Shown in pieces: positions 1-8,671 of a stretch of 64,000 bases of DNA; position 1 is the first letter of the stretch, and each line of letters begins with the position of its first letter. The stretch comes from Rhodococcus rhodnii NBRC 100604 (GTDB lineage: Bacteria > Actinomycetota > Actinomycetes > Mycobacteriales > Mycobacteriaceae): assembly GCF_001894925.1 (NCBI RefSeq), contig NZ_BCXD01000010.1, positions 62,001 to 126,000 of the forward strand. The letters run 5' to 3'. The translations under genes were made by a program, and so were the position numbers. The notes under the pieces were generated by a model, which saw only the letters and a program-made list of their open reading frames with translations, did not search any database and had not been told where the DNA came from.

Positions 1-1491
1 TGCGCCCTCGGCGATCGCCCGGGCGATCGGATGCTCGGATGCGTTCTCCAGCGCACCTGCGAGCCGCAGCAACTCGTCTGCATCCACACCCTCGTCCGCG
101 ACGACGTCGAGCAATGTCATCTGCCCGGTGGTGACGGTGCCGGTCTTGTCGAGCACGACGGTGTCGACGCGGCGGGTCGTCTCGAGCACCTCGGGACCCT
201 TGATGAGGATGCCCATCTGGGCCCCTCGACCGGTGCCGATCATCAGCGCCATCGGTGTGGCGAGTCCGAGAGCACAGGGGCACGCGATGATGAGGACGGC
301 GACGGCCGCGGTGAACGCGGCCGCGACGGCTCCGCCCGTCCCGGCCCAGAAGCCGAACGTGACGAAGGCGAGCGCGATCACGATCGGCACGAACACTCCG
401 GAGATGCGATCGACGAGCCGCTGTGCATCGGCCTTGCCGTTCTGAGCGTCCTCGACCATCTGTGCCATCTGCGCCAGCTGGGTGTCCGAGCCGATGCGTG
501 TCGCCTCGATCACCAGTCGCCCGCCGACGTTCACGGTTGCTCCGACCACGGCGTCGCCGGGGCCGGTCTCGACCGGGACGGACTCGCCGGTGACCATCGA
601 CGCATCGACTGCGGATGCTCCCTCGACGATGCGCCCGTCGGTGGCGATCTTCTCGCCTGGGCGGACGACGAAGTGATCGCCGACGACGAGCTGATCGATG
701 TCGATACGCTCCTCACGCCCGTCGCGCAAAACCGAGACCTCCTTGGCCCCGAGCTCGAGCAGCGCGCGCAGTGCGGCGCCCGCTCGGCGCTTGGAACGCG
801 CCTCGAAGTAGCGGCCCAGCAGGACGAACGTGATGACACCCGCGCCGACCTCGAGATAGATGTTGGCGGAACCATCACTGCGAGCGATCGTGATCTCGAA
901 CGGGTGCGTCATACCCGGCTCGCCCGCCGTGCCGAAGAACAGCGCGTACAGCGACCACAGCAAGGCTGCGCCGGTACCCATCGAGATGAGGGTGTCCATC
1001 GTCGCTGTACCGTGCCGGAGGTTCTTCCACGCGGCCGTGTGGAAGGGCAGACCCGCCCACACGATCACCGGCGCGGCGAGCGCCAACGACAGCCACTGCC
1101 AGTAGGTGAACTGCAGTGCGGGGATCATCGCCATCGCGACGACCGGAGCGGTGAGCAGGGCCGAGATGATCACCCGGCTGCGCAGCGCCCGGACGGGGCC
1201 GTCGTCGTCACCGGAATCGGTGGGTTCCGAGCCCGTCTCGGGTCGTGGCGATTCGGCCGTGTACCCGGCCTGTTCCACTGCCCTGAGCAGATCCGACTCG
1301 GCGACGGTGTCCTCGTAGACGACCTTCGCCTTCTCCGTCGCGTAGTTGACCGTCGCACTCACTCCGTCGAGCTTGTTCAGCTTGCGCTCGATCCGGTTCG
1401 CGCACGACGCACAGGTCATCCCACCGATCGCCAACTCGACTCGGTTGCCTGCAGCGGTGGACGACGTCGCGTCGTCGATCGCCCTCGTCAT
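1..1491 (-). CDS. copA: Copper-translocating P1B-type ATPase, C-terminus cut by window edge
   Basis: Membrane ATPase that exports Cu(I) from the cytoplasm. The 497 visible residues start with an HMA metal-binding domain holding the MTCASC motif (Cys27 and Cys30), followed by membrane helices, an actuator domain with TGES, the transmembrane metal site Cys404-Pro-Cys406 and the phosphorylation motif DKTGT (Asp448). The CPC triad and single MxCxxC domain are typical of CopA. The ATP-binding domain and last helices lie outside the window. The ATG at 1491 follows the stop of the upstream secreted protein by about 45 bp, so the two probably share the CsoR-type promoter at about 2,600-2,650. A silver or other monovalent-metal role cannot be excluded; P1B assignment is secure. 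Confidence 0.95.
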   Translation of the reverse strand, partial: MTRAIDDATSSTAAGNRVELAIGGMTCASCANRIERKLNKLDGVSATVNYATEKAKVVYEDTVAESDLLRAVEQAGYTAESPRPETGSEPTDSGDDDGPVRALRSRVIISALLTAPVVAMAMIPALQFTYWQWLSLALAAPVIVWAGLPFHTAAWKNLRHGTATMDTLISMGTGAALLWSLYALFFGTAGEPGMTHPFEITIARSDGSANIYLEVGAGVITFVLLGRYFEARSKRRAGAALRALLELGAKEVSVLRDGREERIDIDQLVVGDHFVVRPGEKIATDGRIVEGASAVDASMVTGESVPVETGPGDAVVGATVNVGGRLVIEATRIGSDTQLAQMAQMVEDAQNGKADAQRLVDRISGVFVPIVIALAFVTFGFWAGTGGAVAAAFTAAVAVLIIACPCALGLATPMALMIGTGRGAQMGILIKGPEVLETTRRVDTVVLDKTGTVTTGQMTLLDVVADEGVDADELLRLAGALENASEHPIARAIAEGA

Positions 1492-1535
1492 GTCGATCCT
1501 TTCGTTTCGTGTGAGTGTGCGTGTGAACCGTGGCG

Positions 1536-2450
1536 TCAGCCGTGCTCGCCGTGGTCGGCGGATTCCTGGCCACCCGCGGTCGCATCGAGCGTGAAGTCCG
1601 CGGTGCGGACGACACCGTCGTGCTGGAAATCGAGGAACAGCCGGTATGCGCCCGCCGAGGGTGCGGTCGCGGCGAACGAGATCTCCGGACCGCCGCCGGT
1701 GTCGTCGCTCGGCTCTCCCTCGGGGTGCACGTGCAGGTAGCCGAGGTCCCCGACGCGCAGTGCCACGAGGTGGCCGTACGCACCGAGGTAGGGCTGGAGA
1801 TCTGCGACCGGTTCGCCGTTCTTCGTCACGGTCAGCGTGATCTCGCGGGATTCCCCGGGGACCAGTTCACCGCCGAGCGCCACGTCGTATCCGTCGACGT
1901 GAGCGACCCGCGTCTCCCCTGTCAGCGGATCGGGAACGTAGTCGCCGGCCACGGCGGCGTCGACGCCGAGCGTCATCGCGTCCTCGCCCTCTGGCTGGAA
2001 ATCGGCGAAGAATCGCCAGTCGCCGGGGGTGAGGTCCACGTCGGCCCGCCATGTCCCCGAGTCGTCCATCACCGGATGCACGTGCTGGAACTGCGTGGTG
2101 TCACGGCGGACCGCGATGAAGTGCAGCTCCTTCTCGTGTGAACGGTCGAACGCGGTCACGGCTGCGCCGTCCGGTCCGGTGACGCGGAAGGCGACCTCAC
2201 TGGTCCCCGCGTCGAGGATCCTGGACTCGAGGTCGAGCGTGTAACCGGCTTCGGACACCTGCAGACCGCCGGGAGCCGCGTGCTCCTCGGCTCCGCGATG
2301 GGCGTGGGGATTCGTCATGTCTTCTCCGCTCGAGTGGTGGGTGGGGGTATCGACGGCGATCGGGCCGACTGCGGTGCCGACTCCGAAGGCAAGGCCCGCC
2401 GCTGCGGCGACCGCGGCGACATAGCCACCGAGTTTCACAGGTGTTCTCAT
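1536..2450 (-). CDS. Secreted or membrane-anchored His-rich protein with two HVHP repeats, copper operon
   Basis: Conserved-type hypothetical protein of 304 residues upstream of copA. An N-terminal hydrophobic segment (about residues 9-30) would act as signal peptide or membrane anchor, so the rest is outside the membrane. It is followed by a His-rich stretch (about 37-62) and the C-terminus is HGEHG. Two similar blocks are visible: one with HFIAVR, FQHVHP and FFADFQPEG, the other with HLVALR, YLHVHP and LFLDFQHDG. This suggests a tandem duplication of a beta-rich domain whose HVHP loops could bind metal. A periplasmic or cell-wall copper-binding role is inferred from context and His content, not shown. 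The ATG at 2450 has a GGGAG upstream and overlaps the stop of a short leader ORF. I cannot name the family with certainty. Confidence 0.85.
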   Translation of the reverse strand: MRTPVKLGGYVAAVAAAAGLAFGVGTAVGPIAVDTPTHHSSGEDMTNPHAHRGAEEHAAPGGLQVSEAGYTLDLESRILDAGTSEVAFRVTGPDGAAVTAFDRSHEKELHFIAVRRDTTQFQHVHPVMDDSGTWRADVDLTPGDWRFFADFQPEGEDAMTLGVDAAVAGDYVPDPLTGETRVAHVDGYDVALGGELVPGESREITLTVTKNGEPVADLQPYLGAYGHLVALRVGDLGYLHVHPEGEPSDDTGGGPEISFAATAPSAGAYRLFLDFQHDGVVRTADFTLDATAGGQESADHGEHG

Positions 2451-2500
2451 CGCGGGCTCCCGGAATCGAGGTTCCCGTCCGTCGTGTTCGTGGTGCCCAT
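2447..2500 (-). CDS. Possible 17-residue leader peptide translationally coupled to the copper-operon protein
   Basis: A short [20 protein letters not shown], ends in a TGA that overlaps the ATG of the next gene as ATGA. It has a ribosome binding site GAGAGGA about 8 nt upstream of its ATG. It lies in the untranslated leader of the CsoR-type promoter. A longer in-frame version would start at 2560. The peptide has no Cys or His, so it is unlikely to bind metal. Its plausible role is translational coupling or leader control. It may equally be chance. Confidence 0.35.
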   Translation of the reverse strand: MGTTNTTDGNLDSGSPR

Positions 2501-2593
2501 CGGTGCTGTCCTCTCGGTGGTTCCGCTGCGAACCGTCGCCGTGGCGGGCATCGGTCGCATCGGTCCGGCGTCGTCGACGACGCCTATGACCTA

Positions 2594-2654
2594 ATACCCC
2601 TATGGGGTATCTCTGACATGGTCGCCACTGTACCCCATAGGGGTATATTTGCAA
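2594..2654 (-). promoter_or_regulatory. Copper-operon promoter with two CsoR/RicR-type palindromic operators
   Basis: On the minus strand TTGCAA (2649-2654) and TACAGT (2627-2632) form a -35/-10 pair with a 16-bp spacer. The spacer is almost filled by the palindrome TACCCCATAGGGGTA (2631-2645, plus-strand reading). A second copy, ATACCCCTATGGGGTAT (2594-2610), lies just downstream of the expected start site. These match the TACCC-n-GGGTA sites known for the copper-sensing repressors CsoR and RicR. Binding here would block the promoter until Cu(I) releases the repressor. No csoR-like gene is visible in the window. Confidence 0.85.
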
Positions 2655-2759
2655 GGAGTGTCCCGCCGGACGGGACGGAGTAGGAGAGCACCGCACGCCG
2701 ACGCGCAGGATTCGGCTACCGGCGCACAGCCGGGTGCGTGGGGGGGAACCGGCACTCGG

Positions 2760-2792
2760 CCGGCCGCGATGACGACGCCGGCACGCGGCCGG
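2760..2792 (-). terminator. Possible terminator after degV
   Basis: CCGGCCGCG (2760-2768) pairs perfectly with CGCGGCCGG (2784-2792) around a 15-nt loop, immediately downstream of the degV stop codon. There is no clear U-tract, so this is a tentative call in a very GC-rich sequence. Confidence 0.35.
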
Positions 2793-2796
2793 GAAG

Positions 2797-3660
2797 TTAC
2801 CGAGCCCGGTGCGGCGGAAATCCGGACTCGCCCGGGACGACCACGATCCCGACGGCGCCCGGCCCGAGATGCGTGCCGACGACCGCGCCGATGTCGGCGA
2901 CGATCGGCGCCGAGGCGTCCTCGCCGTCGAGTGCCTGCTCCAGGCGCTGGGCGATGTCGGCCGCCCGTTCGGGTGCGGCGACGTGCTGCACCGCGAGCTC
3001 GACCCGGCCGTGCGCGCCCCGCGCGGCCTCGGCCGCGACGGACACGAGCCGGGTCAGCGCCTTCGACGACGTCCTGGCCTTCTCACGCAGCACCAGCTTG
3101 CCGTCGTCGAGATGCAGTACCGGCTTGATCGCGAGCGCCGTTCCGACGAGCGCCGCAGCGGTGCCGATGCGCCCGCCTCGCCGCAGCTGATCCAGCCGTT
3201 CCACGACCACGAAGCAGCAGCCCGCCGCAGCGTGGGTCGCGGCGCGCTCGGCCAACTCGCCCAGTGCCACACCGGCCGCGGCGTCGCGGGCGGCGGCGAG
3301 CACCGGGTAGCCGAGGCCGTAGGCGATCGAGCGGGAATCGAGGACGCGGACGGCGCCCGCGAACTCGTCGGCCGCCGTCGTCGCGGCGCGCCACGTCCCG
3401 GAGAGCTGCTGCGACAGGTGGACAGCGAGGACGCCGTCGCCGCCGCTGCGCTCCAGCGCCGCCGCGTAGACCTCGCGCAGTTCGGCGGGCGAGGCGCCGG
3501 ACGTGGTGGCCGACGACAGATCGGCGGGCACGTCGTCGACTCCCTCGCGCACGTCACGCCCGTCGACGAGGACGTGCAGCGGGACGACCTCGATCCCCCA
3601 GCGCTGCGCGACGTCCGCCGGGATCGACGACGAGGAATCGGTGACGACGACGACCGGCAC
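2797..3660 (-). CDS. DegV family fatty-acid-binding protein
   Basis: Cytoplasmic protein of 287 residues, the normal DegV length. It opens with VVVVTDSSSSIP, the DegV signature that forms part of the fatty-acid carboxylate site, and carries the conserved central segments LSQQLSGTWRAA and VLDSRS. DegV/FakB proteins bind a fatty acid; in Firmicutes they present it to the kinase FakA, but no fakA-like gene is visible here. It follows octT by 3 bp and is the last gene of the nadD-rsfS-gpgP-octT-degV operon, matching the Rv2417c position in M. tuberculosis. The physiological ligand is unknown. Confidence 0.9.
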   Translation of the reverse strand: MPVVVVTDSSSSIPADVAQRWGIEVVPLHVLVDGRDVREGVDDVPADLSSATTSGASPAELREVYAAALERSGGDGVLAVHLSQQLSGTWRAATTAADEFAGAVRVLDSRSIAYGLGYPVLAAARDAAAGVALGELAERAATHAAAGCCFVVVERLDQLRRGGRIGTAAALVGTALAIKPVLHLDDGKLVLREKARTSSKALTRLVSVAAEAARGAHGRVELAVQHVAAPERAADIAQRLEQALDGEDASAPIVADIGAVVGTHLGPGAVGIVVVPGESGFPPHRAR

Positions 3661-3663
3661 GGA

Positions 3664-4404
3664 TCACTCCGCCCGAGCCGTTGCGGGGGCCGTGGCGTCG
3701 AGCGCGGTGAGCACGGCCGACGCCACGGCGGTGTGCCCGTCGAAGCCCCAGTGGATGCCGTCGGGGTTCGCACTGCCGGACACGATGTCGAGCCGGACAG
3801 CCTCACCCAGGTCGACGAGCGGCAGCCCGTGGGACTCCGCCCATGCACTCGTGGCCTGCACCGCCGGCGCCCGGCCGGCGTGGATGCGGCCGTACGCCTC
3901 GGCGCGATGGACCGCCGGGAGCGTCGCGACGACGGGCAGCTCGGGCCGCAGGTGGGCGAGCGCGGTCCGCGCCTGCTCGAGGTAGTCGACGCTGACGCGC
4001 GGCGGCAGCGCGACGGGCCAGCCGAGCGGCGCGAGGCGCGGCTGCAACCGGCCGTAGACCGACCGGACGGCACGACGCAGCGCGGGCGGACGCAGGTAGC
4101 GGATCTGCTCACGCAGCGCCGTCGGGAGTGGCGACGGCAGCGAGTCCATGCCCCCGGTGGCGAACACGACCGCGCCGGCGCGCGGCACGGCGGCCCACAC
4201 TCGTGGGTCCTGGGTGAGCGCCCAGTACAGGTCGCGGCAGGTCCAGCCGATCCGCGCGACGAGTTCGACGTCCCAGCCGAGCTCCGCGGCGACCAGATTC
4301 GGCCAGATCCGCGGATCGTCCGCGGGCAGGCCGCCCTCGGGCCCGTAGTACGCGAGCGAGTCGCCGAGCACGAGCAGTGTGGGACGCGCCCCCCGAACGG
4401 TCAC
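3664..4404 (-). CDS. octT: SGNH hydrolase-type acyltransferase, probable diglucosylglycerate octanoyltransferase
   Basis: Cytoplasmic SGNH-fold enzyme of 246 residues. Block I is [12 protein letters not shown] with the nucleophilic Ser, and the C-terminal catalytic pair is in NPDGIHWG (Asp and His). The mycobacterial orthologue Rv2418c transfers an octanoyl group to diglucosylglycerate, an early step towards methylglucose lipopolysaccharide. The functional call rests on this synteny and on the gpgP neighbour rather than on a unique motif, so a generic SGNH esterase is the alternative. The GTG start at 4404 overlaps the gpgP stop by 4 bp (GTGA), indicating translational coupling. Confidence 0.82.
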   Translation of the reverse strand: MTVRGARPTLLVLGDSLAYYGPEGGLPADDPRIWPNLVAAELGWDVELVARIGWTCRDLYWALTQDPRVWAAVPRAGAVVFATGGMDSLPSPLPTALREQIRYLRPPALRRAVRSVYGRLQPRLAPLGWPVALPPRVSVDYLEQARTALAHLRPELPVVATLPAVHRAEAYGRIHAGRAPAVQATSAWAESHGLPLVDLGEAVRLDIVSGSANPDGIHWGFDGHTAVASAVLTALDATAPATARAE

Positions 4405-5075
4405 AGCACGTCGCCGGCGACGTCGGCCGACGCGTTCCACACGTCGAGGCGCCAGTGCGGATCGGGGCCGTCGCCGTGCGCGGCGAGCTGGACCCAGCTG
4501 GTGTTGCCGAGACCACCGAGCACCGGCCAGCGGTCCACCGGCAGATCGAGCAGCGACGCGGTGAGGGCCGCGATGACGCCGCCGTGCGCGACGAGGAGCA
4601 GCGGTGCGCCGGGCCGCTCGCCCGCACCCCACTGCGTCCGGGACGCGAGCTGATCGTCGACGACGGCGCGACTGCGCCGGGCCGCGTCGAGCCGGCTCTC
4701 GCCGCCGGGCGGTGCCGCCTCGGCGTCGGCGCGCCACGCGATGCGGGCGCCGGGCCAGCGTGCGTCGACGTCGGTGTGGGTGAGGTCCTGCCAGTCGCCG
4801 AGGTGGGTCTCGCGCAGTCGCTCGTCGGTCTCGACAGGCAGCCCGACGGCGTCGGCGACGGCGACGGCGGTGTCGTAGGCCCGCCGCAGATCGGACGACA
4901 CGATCGCGAGCGGCGCCCGCGCCGCCATCGCCTCGCCCGCCGCCTTGGCCTGATCGCGGCCCTTCGCCGACAGATCGGTGTCGAGCTGTCCCTGCATGCG
5001 GTTGCCCGCGTTGTACTCGGTCTGCCCGTGCCGCAGCAGGATCAGCCGGCGGACGCGGTCTCCCGCGGACGTCAC
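4401..5075 (-). CDS. gpgP: Histidine phosphatase, probable glucosyl-3-phosphoglycerate phosphatase
   Basis: Phosphoglycerate-mutase-like phosphatase of 224 residues. It shows the catalytic RHG motif in [12 protein letters not shown], the proton donor region RETHLGDW, and the second catalytic His in LLVAHGGV. In mycobacteria (Rv2419c) this protein removes phosphate from glucosyl-3-phosphoglycerate to give glucosylglycerate in the methylglucose-lipopolysaccharide pathway. Its position between rsfS and octT supports that role. The GTG at 5075 overlaps the rsfS stop by 4 bp. The downstream octT start likewise overlaps. A general acid phosphatase activity remains possible. Confidence 0.87.
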   Translation of the reverse strand: MTSAGDRVRRLILLRHGQTEYNAGNRMQGQLDTDLSAKGRDQAKAAGEAMAARAPLAIVSSDLRRAYDTAVAVADAVGLPVETDERLRETHLGDWQDLTHTDVDARWPGARIAWRADAEAAPPGGESRLDAARRSRAVVDDQLASRTQWGAGERPGAPLLLVAHGGVIAALTASLLDLPVDRWPVLGGLGNTSWVQLAAHGDGPDPHWRLDVWNASADVAGDVL

Positions 5076-5470
5076 TGCCCGGAGTCCTGCGGCCGGTCGG
5101 GGTTCTGCTCGCCGAGACCGGACACCTCGATCTCGGGGCAGTCCTTCCACAGCTGATCGAGTGCGTAGAAGTTGCGCTCGTCGGAGTGCTGGATGTGGAC
5201 GACGACGTCGACGAAGTCGAGCAGCGCCCATCGGCCCTCGCGGGTGCCTTCGCGGCGCACCGGCTTGTGCCCGATGTCGCGCAGCGCGTCCTCGACGGCC
5301 TCGACGATCGCGCCGACCTGCCGTTCGGTGGGCGCCGACGCGAGCACGAAGCAGTCGGTGATCACGAGCTGCTCGGACACGTCGAGGACGACGACGTCGG
5401 TGGCGAGCTTCGCGTCGGCCGCACGCGCTGCCGCGGCCGCGATCTCGATCGCTTCGGGGGTTGCACTCAC
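5072..5470 (-). CDS. rsfS: Ribosome silencing factor
   Basis: Protein of 132 residues of the RsfS/Iojap family. It binds ribosomal protein L14 and blocks joining of the 30S and 50S subunits when nutrients are short. Family segments visible are [20 protein letters not shown], the [21 protein letters not shown] block and the [11 protein letters not shown] region. The GTG start at 5470 overlaps the nadD stop by 4 bp. The nadD-rsfS pairing is common in bacteria. Confidence 0.96.
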   Translation of the reverse strand: MSATPEAIEIAAAAARAADAKLATDVVVLDVSEQLVITDCFVLASAPTERQVGAIVEAVEDALRDIGHKPVRREGTREGRWALLDFVDVVVHIQHSDERNFYALDQLWKDCPEIEVSGLGEQNPDRPQDSGQ

Positions 5471-6234
5471 TCTTCGATCTCCTGTGTCTGCGGGTTCCAG
5501 CCTGCGAGGCCGGTGCTCTCGTGGAGCGGGGGTGGTTCGGATGCGCCCGGATCGGACACGGCGGTCGGGCCGGACATGGTCGTCTCGCCGTCGGTGCGGG
5601 CGTTGTCGGAGCGATAGAGATTGCGCTTCGAGATGTACTGCACGACGCCGTCGGGCACGAGGTACCAGACGGGCGCCCCCTCGCGGGCACGCCGGCGGCA
5701 CTCCGTCGACGAGATCGCGAGGGCCGGGATCTCGAGCAGCGTCACCGCATCGGCGGGCAGCCGATCGAGATGCTCCGCGAGGTGCTCGGCCTGCAGCTCG
5801 TAGCCCGGCCGCGACACACCCACGAACTTCGCGAGCGAGAACAGTTCCTCCCACGCCTGCCACGACAGAATACTGGCGAGGGCGTCGGCCCCGGTGATGA
5901 AGTACAGGTCGGCGTCCGGGTGCAGCCGCCGGAGATCGCGCAGCGTGTCGACGGTGTACGTGACCTTGTGACGGTCGACGTCGACGCGGCTCACCGAGAA
6001 GCGTGGGTTCGACGCTGTCGCGACGACGGTCATGAGGTAGCGGTCCTCTGCGGGACTCACGGCCGCCGAGTCCTTCTGCCAGGGCCTGCCGGTGGGGACG
6101 AACACGACCTCGTCCAGAGCGAACCGGTGCGCCACCTCGCTCGCGGCGACGAGGTGACCGTGATGGATCGGATCGAAGGTTCCGCCCATGATGCCGACGC
6201 GCCTGCGCTCGGGCTGCCTTCCCACGGTGTCCAC
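5467..6234 (-). CDS. nadD: Nicotinate-nucleotide adenylyltransferase
   Basis: Adenylylates nicotinate mononucleotide in NAD synthesis. The nucleotidyltransferase motif [12 protein letters not shown] lies near the N-terminus and the ISSTECRRR block (the ISSTxIR-type motif) near residue 190. About 255 residues, slightly longer than many NadD proteins because of a polar C-terminal tail rich in Pro, Thr and Glu. I favour GTG 6234 because an AGG lies about 10 nt upstream; an in-frame TTG at 6243 is the alternative. It heads the overlapping minus-strand operon and starts about 20 bp after the VWA gene. Confidence 0.95.
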   Translation of the reverse strand: MDTVGRQPERRRVGIMGGTFDPIHHGHLVAASEVAHRFALDEVVFVPTGRPWQKDSAAVSPAEDRYLMTVVATASNPRFSVSRVDVDRHKVTYTVDTLRDLRRLHPDADLYFITGADALASILSWQAWEELFSLAKFVGVSRPGYELQAEHLAEHLDRLPADAVTLLEIPALAISSTECRRRAREGAPVWYLVPDGVVQYISKRNLYRSDNARTDGETTMSGPTAVSDPGASEPPPLHESTGLAGWNPQTQEIEE

Positions 6235-6253
6235 GACGGCCAAGCCTACGTGC

Positions 6254-7726
6254 TCACACCGGGAGCAATCCGGCGACCACGTCGGCGAGCTGCTTCGCCG
6301 AACGGCACTCGTGCATCGGCACCACCTCGCCGTACACGTCCGCCGCCGAATCGCCGAGCCCCCACTGTCCGCGCGGCTCCGGGTTGAGCCAGTACGCGTG
6401 CTTCGCGACGGACGCCAGATGCGCGAGCGTCCCGAGTTCGGGGTCGCGGTAGTTGGTGCGGGCGTCGCCGAGTACGAGCAGCGACGTCCGCGAGGTGATC
6501 GCGGGAGCGAAGCGATCGGCGAAGCGATCGGCGAAGGTCGCGAACGCCGATCCGTAGTCGGAGTGCCCGTCGTAGCCGACGATGTCGGCCTCGCTCACGA
6601 TCCTCGACATCGCGGCGCCGAGATCGGAGTTCGAGTCGAAGAACCGCGTGACCTCGTCGGTGCGGTCGACGAACGCGAAGATCCGGACGCGGGAGAACTG
6701 TTCGCGCAGTGCGTCGACGAGCAGCAGCGTGAAGTGGCTGAAGCCGGCGACCGAGCCGGACACGTCGCACAGCACCACCAGCTCGGGACGGGCGCGACGG
6801 GGCTTGCGCTGGACGAGATCGATCGGTACCCCGCCCGTCGACATCGAGCGCCGCAGCGTCCGGCGGAGATCGATCGCACCGGACCGCGACCGGGCACGGC
6901 GCGCGGCGAGACGGCTCGCGAGCAACCGCGCGAGTGGTGCGACGGTGCGGCGCAGTTCGGTGAGTTCGCGATCGGACGCGCGCAGGAAGTCGACCTCCTC
7001 CGCGAGTGCGGGGACGCCGTAGTTCGCGACGCGTTCGCGGCCCAGCCGCTCCGCCGTCCGGCGTTTCGTCTCGTCCTCGATCCGGTTCCGGAAGTCCGCG
7101 AGCCGCTGCGCCGCACCGCGGGCCGCGACCTCGTCGGCGTAGCGCGCGGTGCTGCGCCCCGCCGGGTCGCTGCCCTCGCCCGGCGCGTTGCCGAGCAGGC
7201 CACCGAGGATCTTGTCGAGAAGCGAGGCCGGATCGAGCTCGCGCAGCGCCTGATACGCGGAGAAGGACGGCCCCTTCGGCGAGTCGTAGCGCCCGAGCTC
7301 CCCGACGATCGCCGCGGTGAGCTGGTCGAGTGCACGTCCCGCCTCGTCCGAGTCCTCGGTGAGCAGCTGGGCGATCGTCTCGCGCAGTGCGTCGAGATCC
7401 ACCGAGCCGTCCGGCCGCCGCGGGACGTCACGCGCGCCGTCCTCGCCGTCGCTCGTCCCGGCACCGACGGCGCGGGGGAACCACAGGTCGAACAGGGCGT
7501 CGAAAGTCGGCCGGTGCGTGGATCGCCGGAGCAGCGCGCACGCGAGTCCTTCGCGCAGCACCTCGCGGTCGAGCAGGTCGAGGACCGACATCACCCGGGC
7601 GGCGTCGACCGTCTCGGCCGGCCCCACCGTGATGCCGCGGCGCCGCATGGCCGCGACGAAGTCGACGAGCCGTCCGGGAATCCCGTGCGGCGAGGGCCCG
7701 AGGCCCGCGGCGGGTGTCGCTGCCAC
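6254..7726 (-). CDS. VWA domain protein, CoxE-like
   Basis: Protein of 490 residues of the VWA_CoxE type. The C-terminal half carries the MIDAS metal site motif CDVSGSV (DxSxS) after a basic, helical linker, and later [11 protein letters not shown]. No signal peptide or membrane segment is evident, so it is probably cytoplasmic. It lies 11 bp downstream of a MoxR ATPase and should be cotranscribed with it. MoxR-VWA pairs are thought to act as metal-dependent chaperones that insert cofactors or assemble complexes. The client is unknown here because no CO dehydrogenase genes are present. The GTG start at 7726 has a GGGAGG upstream. Confidence 0.88.
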   Translation of the reverse strand: MAATPAAGLGPSPHGIPGRLVDFVAAMRRRGITVGPAETVDAARVMSVLDLLDREVLREGLACALLRRSTHRPTFDALFDLWFPRAVGAGTSDGEDGARDVPRRPDGSVDLDALRETIAQLLTEDSDEAGRALDQLTAAIVGELGRYDSPKGPSFSAYQALRELDPASLLDKILGGLLGNAPGEGSDPAGRSTARYADEVAARGAAQRLADFRNRIEDETKRRTAERLGRERVANYGVPALAEEVDFLRASDRELTELRRTVAPLARLLASRLAARRARSRSGAIDLRRTLRRSMSTGGVPIDLVQRKPRRARPELVVLCDVSGSVAGFSHFTLLLVDALREQFSRVRIFAFVDRTDEVTRFFDSNSDLGAAMSRIVSEADIVGYDGHSDYGSAFATFADRFADRFAPAITSRTSLLVLGDARTNYRDPELGTLAHLASVAKHAYWLNPEPRGQWGLGDSAADVYGEVVPMHECRSAKQLADVVAGLLPV

Positions 7727-7737
7727 GTCCGACCTCC

Positions 7738-8619
7738 CTAGTTGAGCCGGAGCTCCGCGGCGGCGCGCACGTGATCGGGCTGATGCTTGAGGATCACCCC
7801 GAGCGTGGCCCGCACGGCGTCGTCGTCGAGCGTGTCGAGGCCGAGCGCGAGCAGCGTGCGGCCCCAGTCGATGGTCTCGGCGACCGACGGCACCTTCTTG
7901 AGCGCCATGCCGCGCAGCACCCGGATCGTTCGGACCAGCTGTTCCGCGACCGCCTCGGGCAGCTCGGGCACCCGGCTCGCGAGAATGCGCCGCTCGAGAT
8001 CGGCGCCCGGGAAGTCGAGGTGCAGGAACAGACAGCGGCGCTTGAGAGCCTCGGACAGCTCCCGCGTCGCGTTCGAGGTCAGGACGGTGAACGGGCGCCG
8101 CGTCGCGGTGACGGTGCCGAGTTCGGGCACCGTGACGGCGAAGTCGCTCAGCACCTCGAGCAGCAGTCCCTCGATCTCGACGTCGGCCTTGTCCACCTCG
8201 TCGACGAGCAGCACCGTCGGATCGTCGCGGCGGATCGCGGTGAGCAGCGGACGCGGCAGCAGGAACTCCTCGGAGAAGACGTCGGCCTTCGCCGCGTCCC
8301 AGTCGCCGCCCTGCCCGGCCTGGATGCGCAGGATCTGTTTGGCGTGGTTCCACTCGTACAGCGCACGGGCCTCGTCGACGCCTTCGTAGCACTGCAGACG
8401 AACGAGTTCGGCGTCGGTGGTCTGCGCGACGGCGCGCGCGAGTTCGGTCTTGCCGACACCTGCGGGGCCTTCGATCAGCAGCGGCTTGCCGAGACGATCT
8501 GCCAGGAACACCGCCGTCGCCGTCGCGTTGTCTGCCAGGTAGCCGGTGTCCTCGAGCTTCGCGACGACGCCGTCGACACTCGTGAACGCCGGCGCCTGGG
8601 TGGGTGCTGCTCGATCCAC
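7738..8619 (-). CDS. MoxR family AAA+ ATPase
   Basis: Cytoplasmic AAA+ ATPase of 293 residues. Walker A is GPAGVGKTELA (about residues 51-61), Walker B is VLLVDEVDKAD, followed by sensor-1 LTSNATRELSEALKRRC. The spacing and the RRCLFLHLDFP segment are typical of MoxR proteins. It is expected to work with the adjacent VWA protein in maturing a client complex. The GTG start at 8619 is preceded by GAGGAGA. The order proA-moxR-VWA matches the mycobacterial Rv2427c-Rv2425c region. Confidence 0.93.
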   Translation of the reverse strand: MDRAAPTQAPAFTSVDGVVAKLEDTGYLADNATATAVFLADRLGKPLLIEGPAGVGKTELARAVAQTTDAELVRLQCYEGVDEARALYEWNHAKQILRIQAGQGGDWDAAKADVFSEEFLLPRPLLTAIRRDDPTVLLVDEVDKADVEIEGLLLEVLSDFAVTVPELGTVTATRRPFTVLTSNATRELSEALKRRCLFLHLDFPGADLERRILASRVPELPEAVAEQLVRTIRVLRGMALKKVPSVAETIDWGRTLLALGLDTLDDDAVRATLGVILKHQPDHVRAAAELRLN

Positions 8620-8671
8620 GCGGTCTCCTCGGGAGCGTTCGGCTGATGATGCTGCGGGTGAGCGCGGCGGC

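Noticed and set aside
31-1740. Plus-strand ORF of 569 codons opposite copA
   Set aside because: The minus strand encodes MTCASC, CPC and DKTGT of a P1B ATPase; the plus frame is a compositional shadow.
2649-3128. Plus-strand ORF starting next to the copper operators, considered as csoR
   Set aside because: Its translation is Arg/Pro-rich with no Cys/His copper site, and most of it overlaps degV on the other strand.
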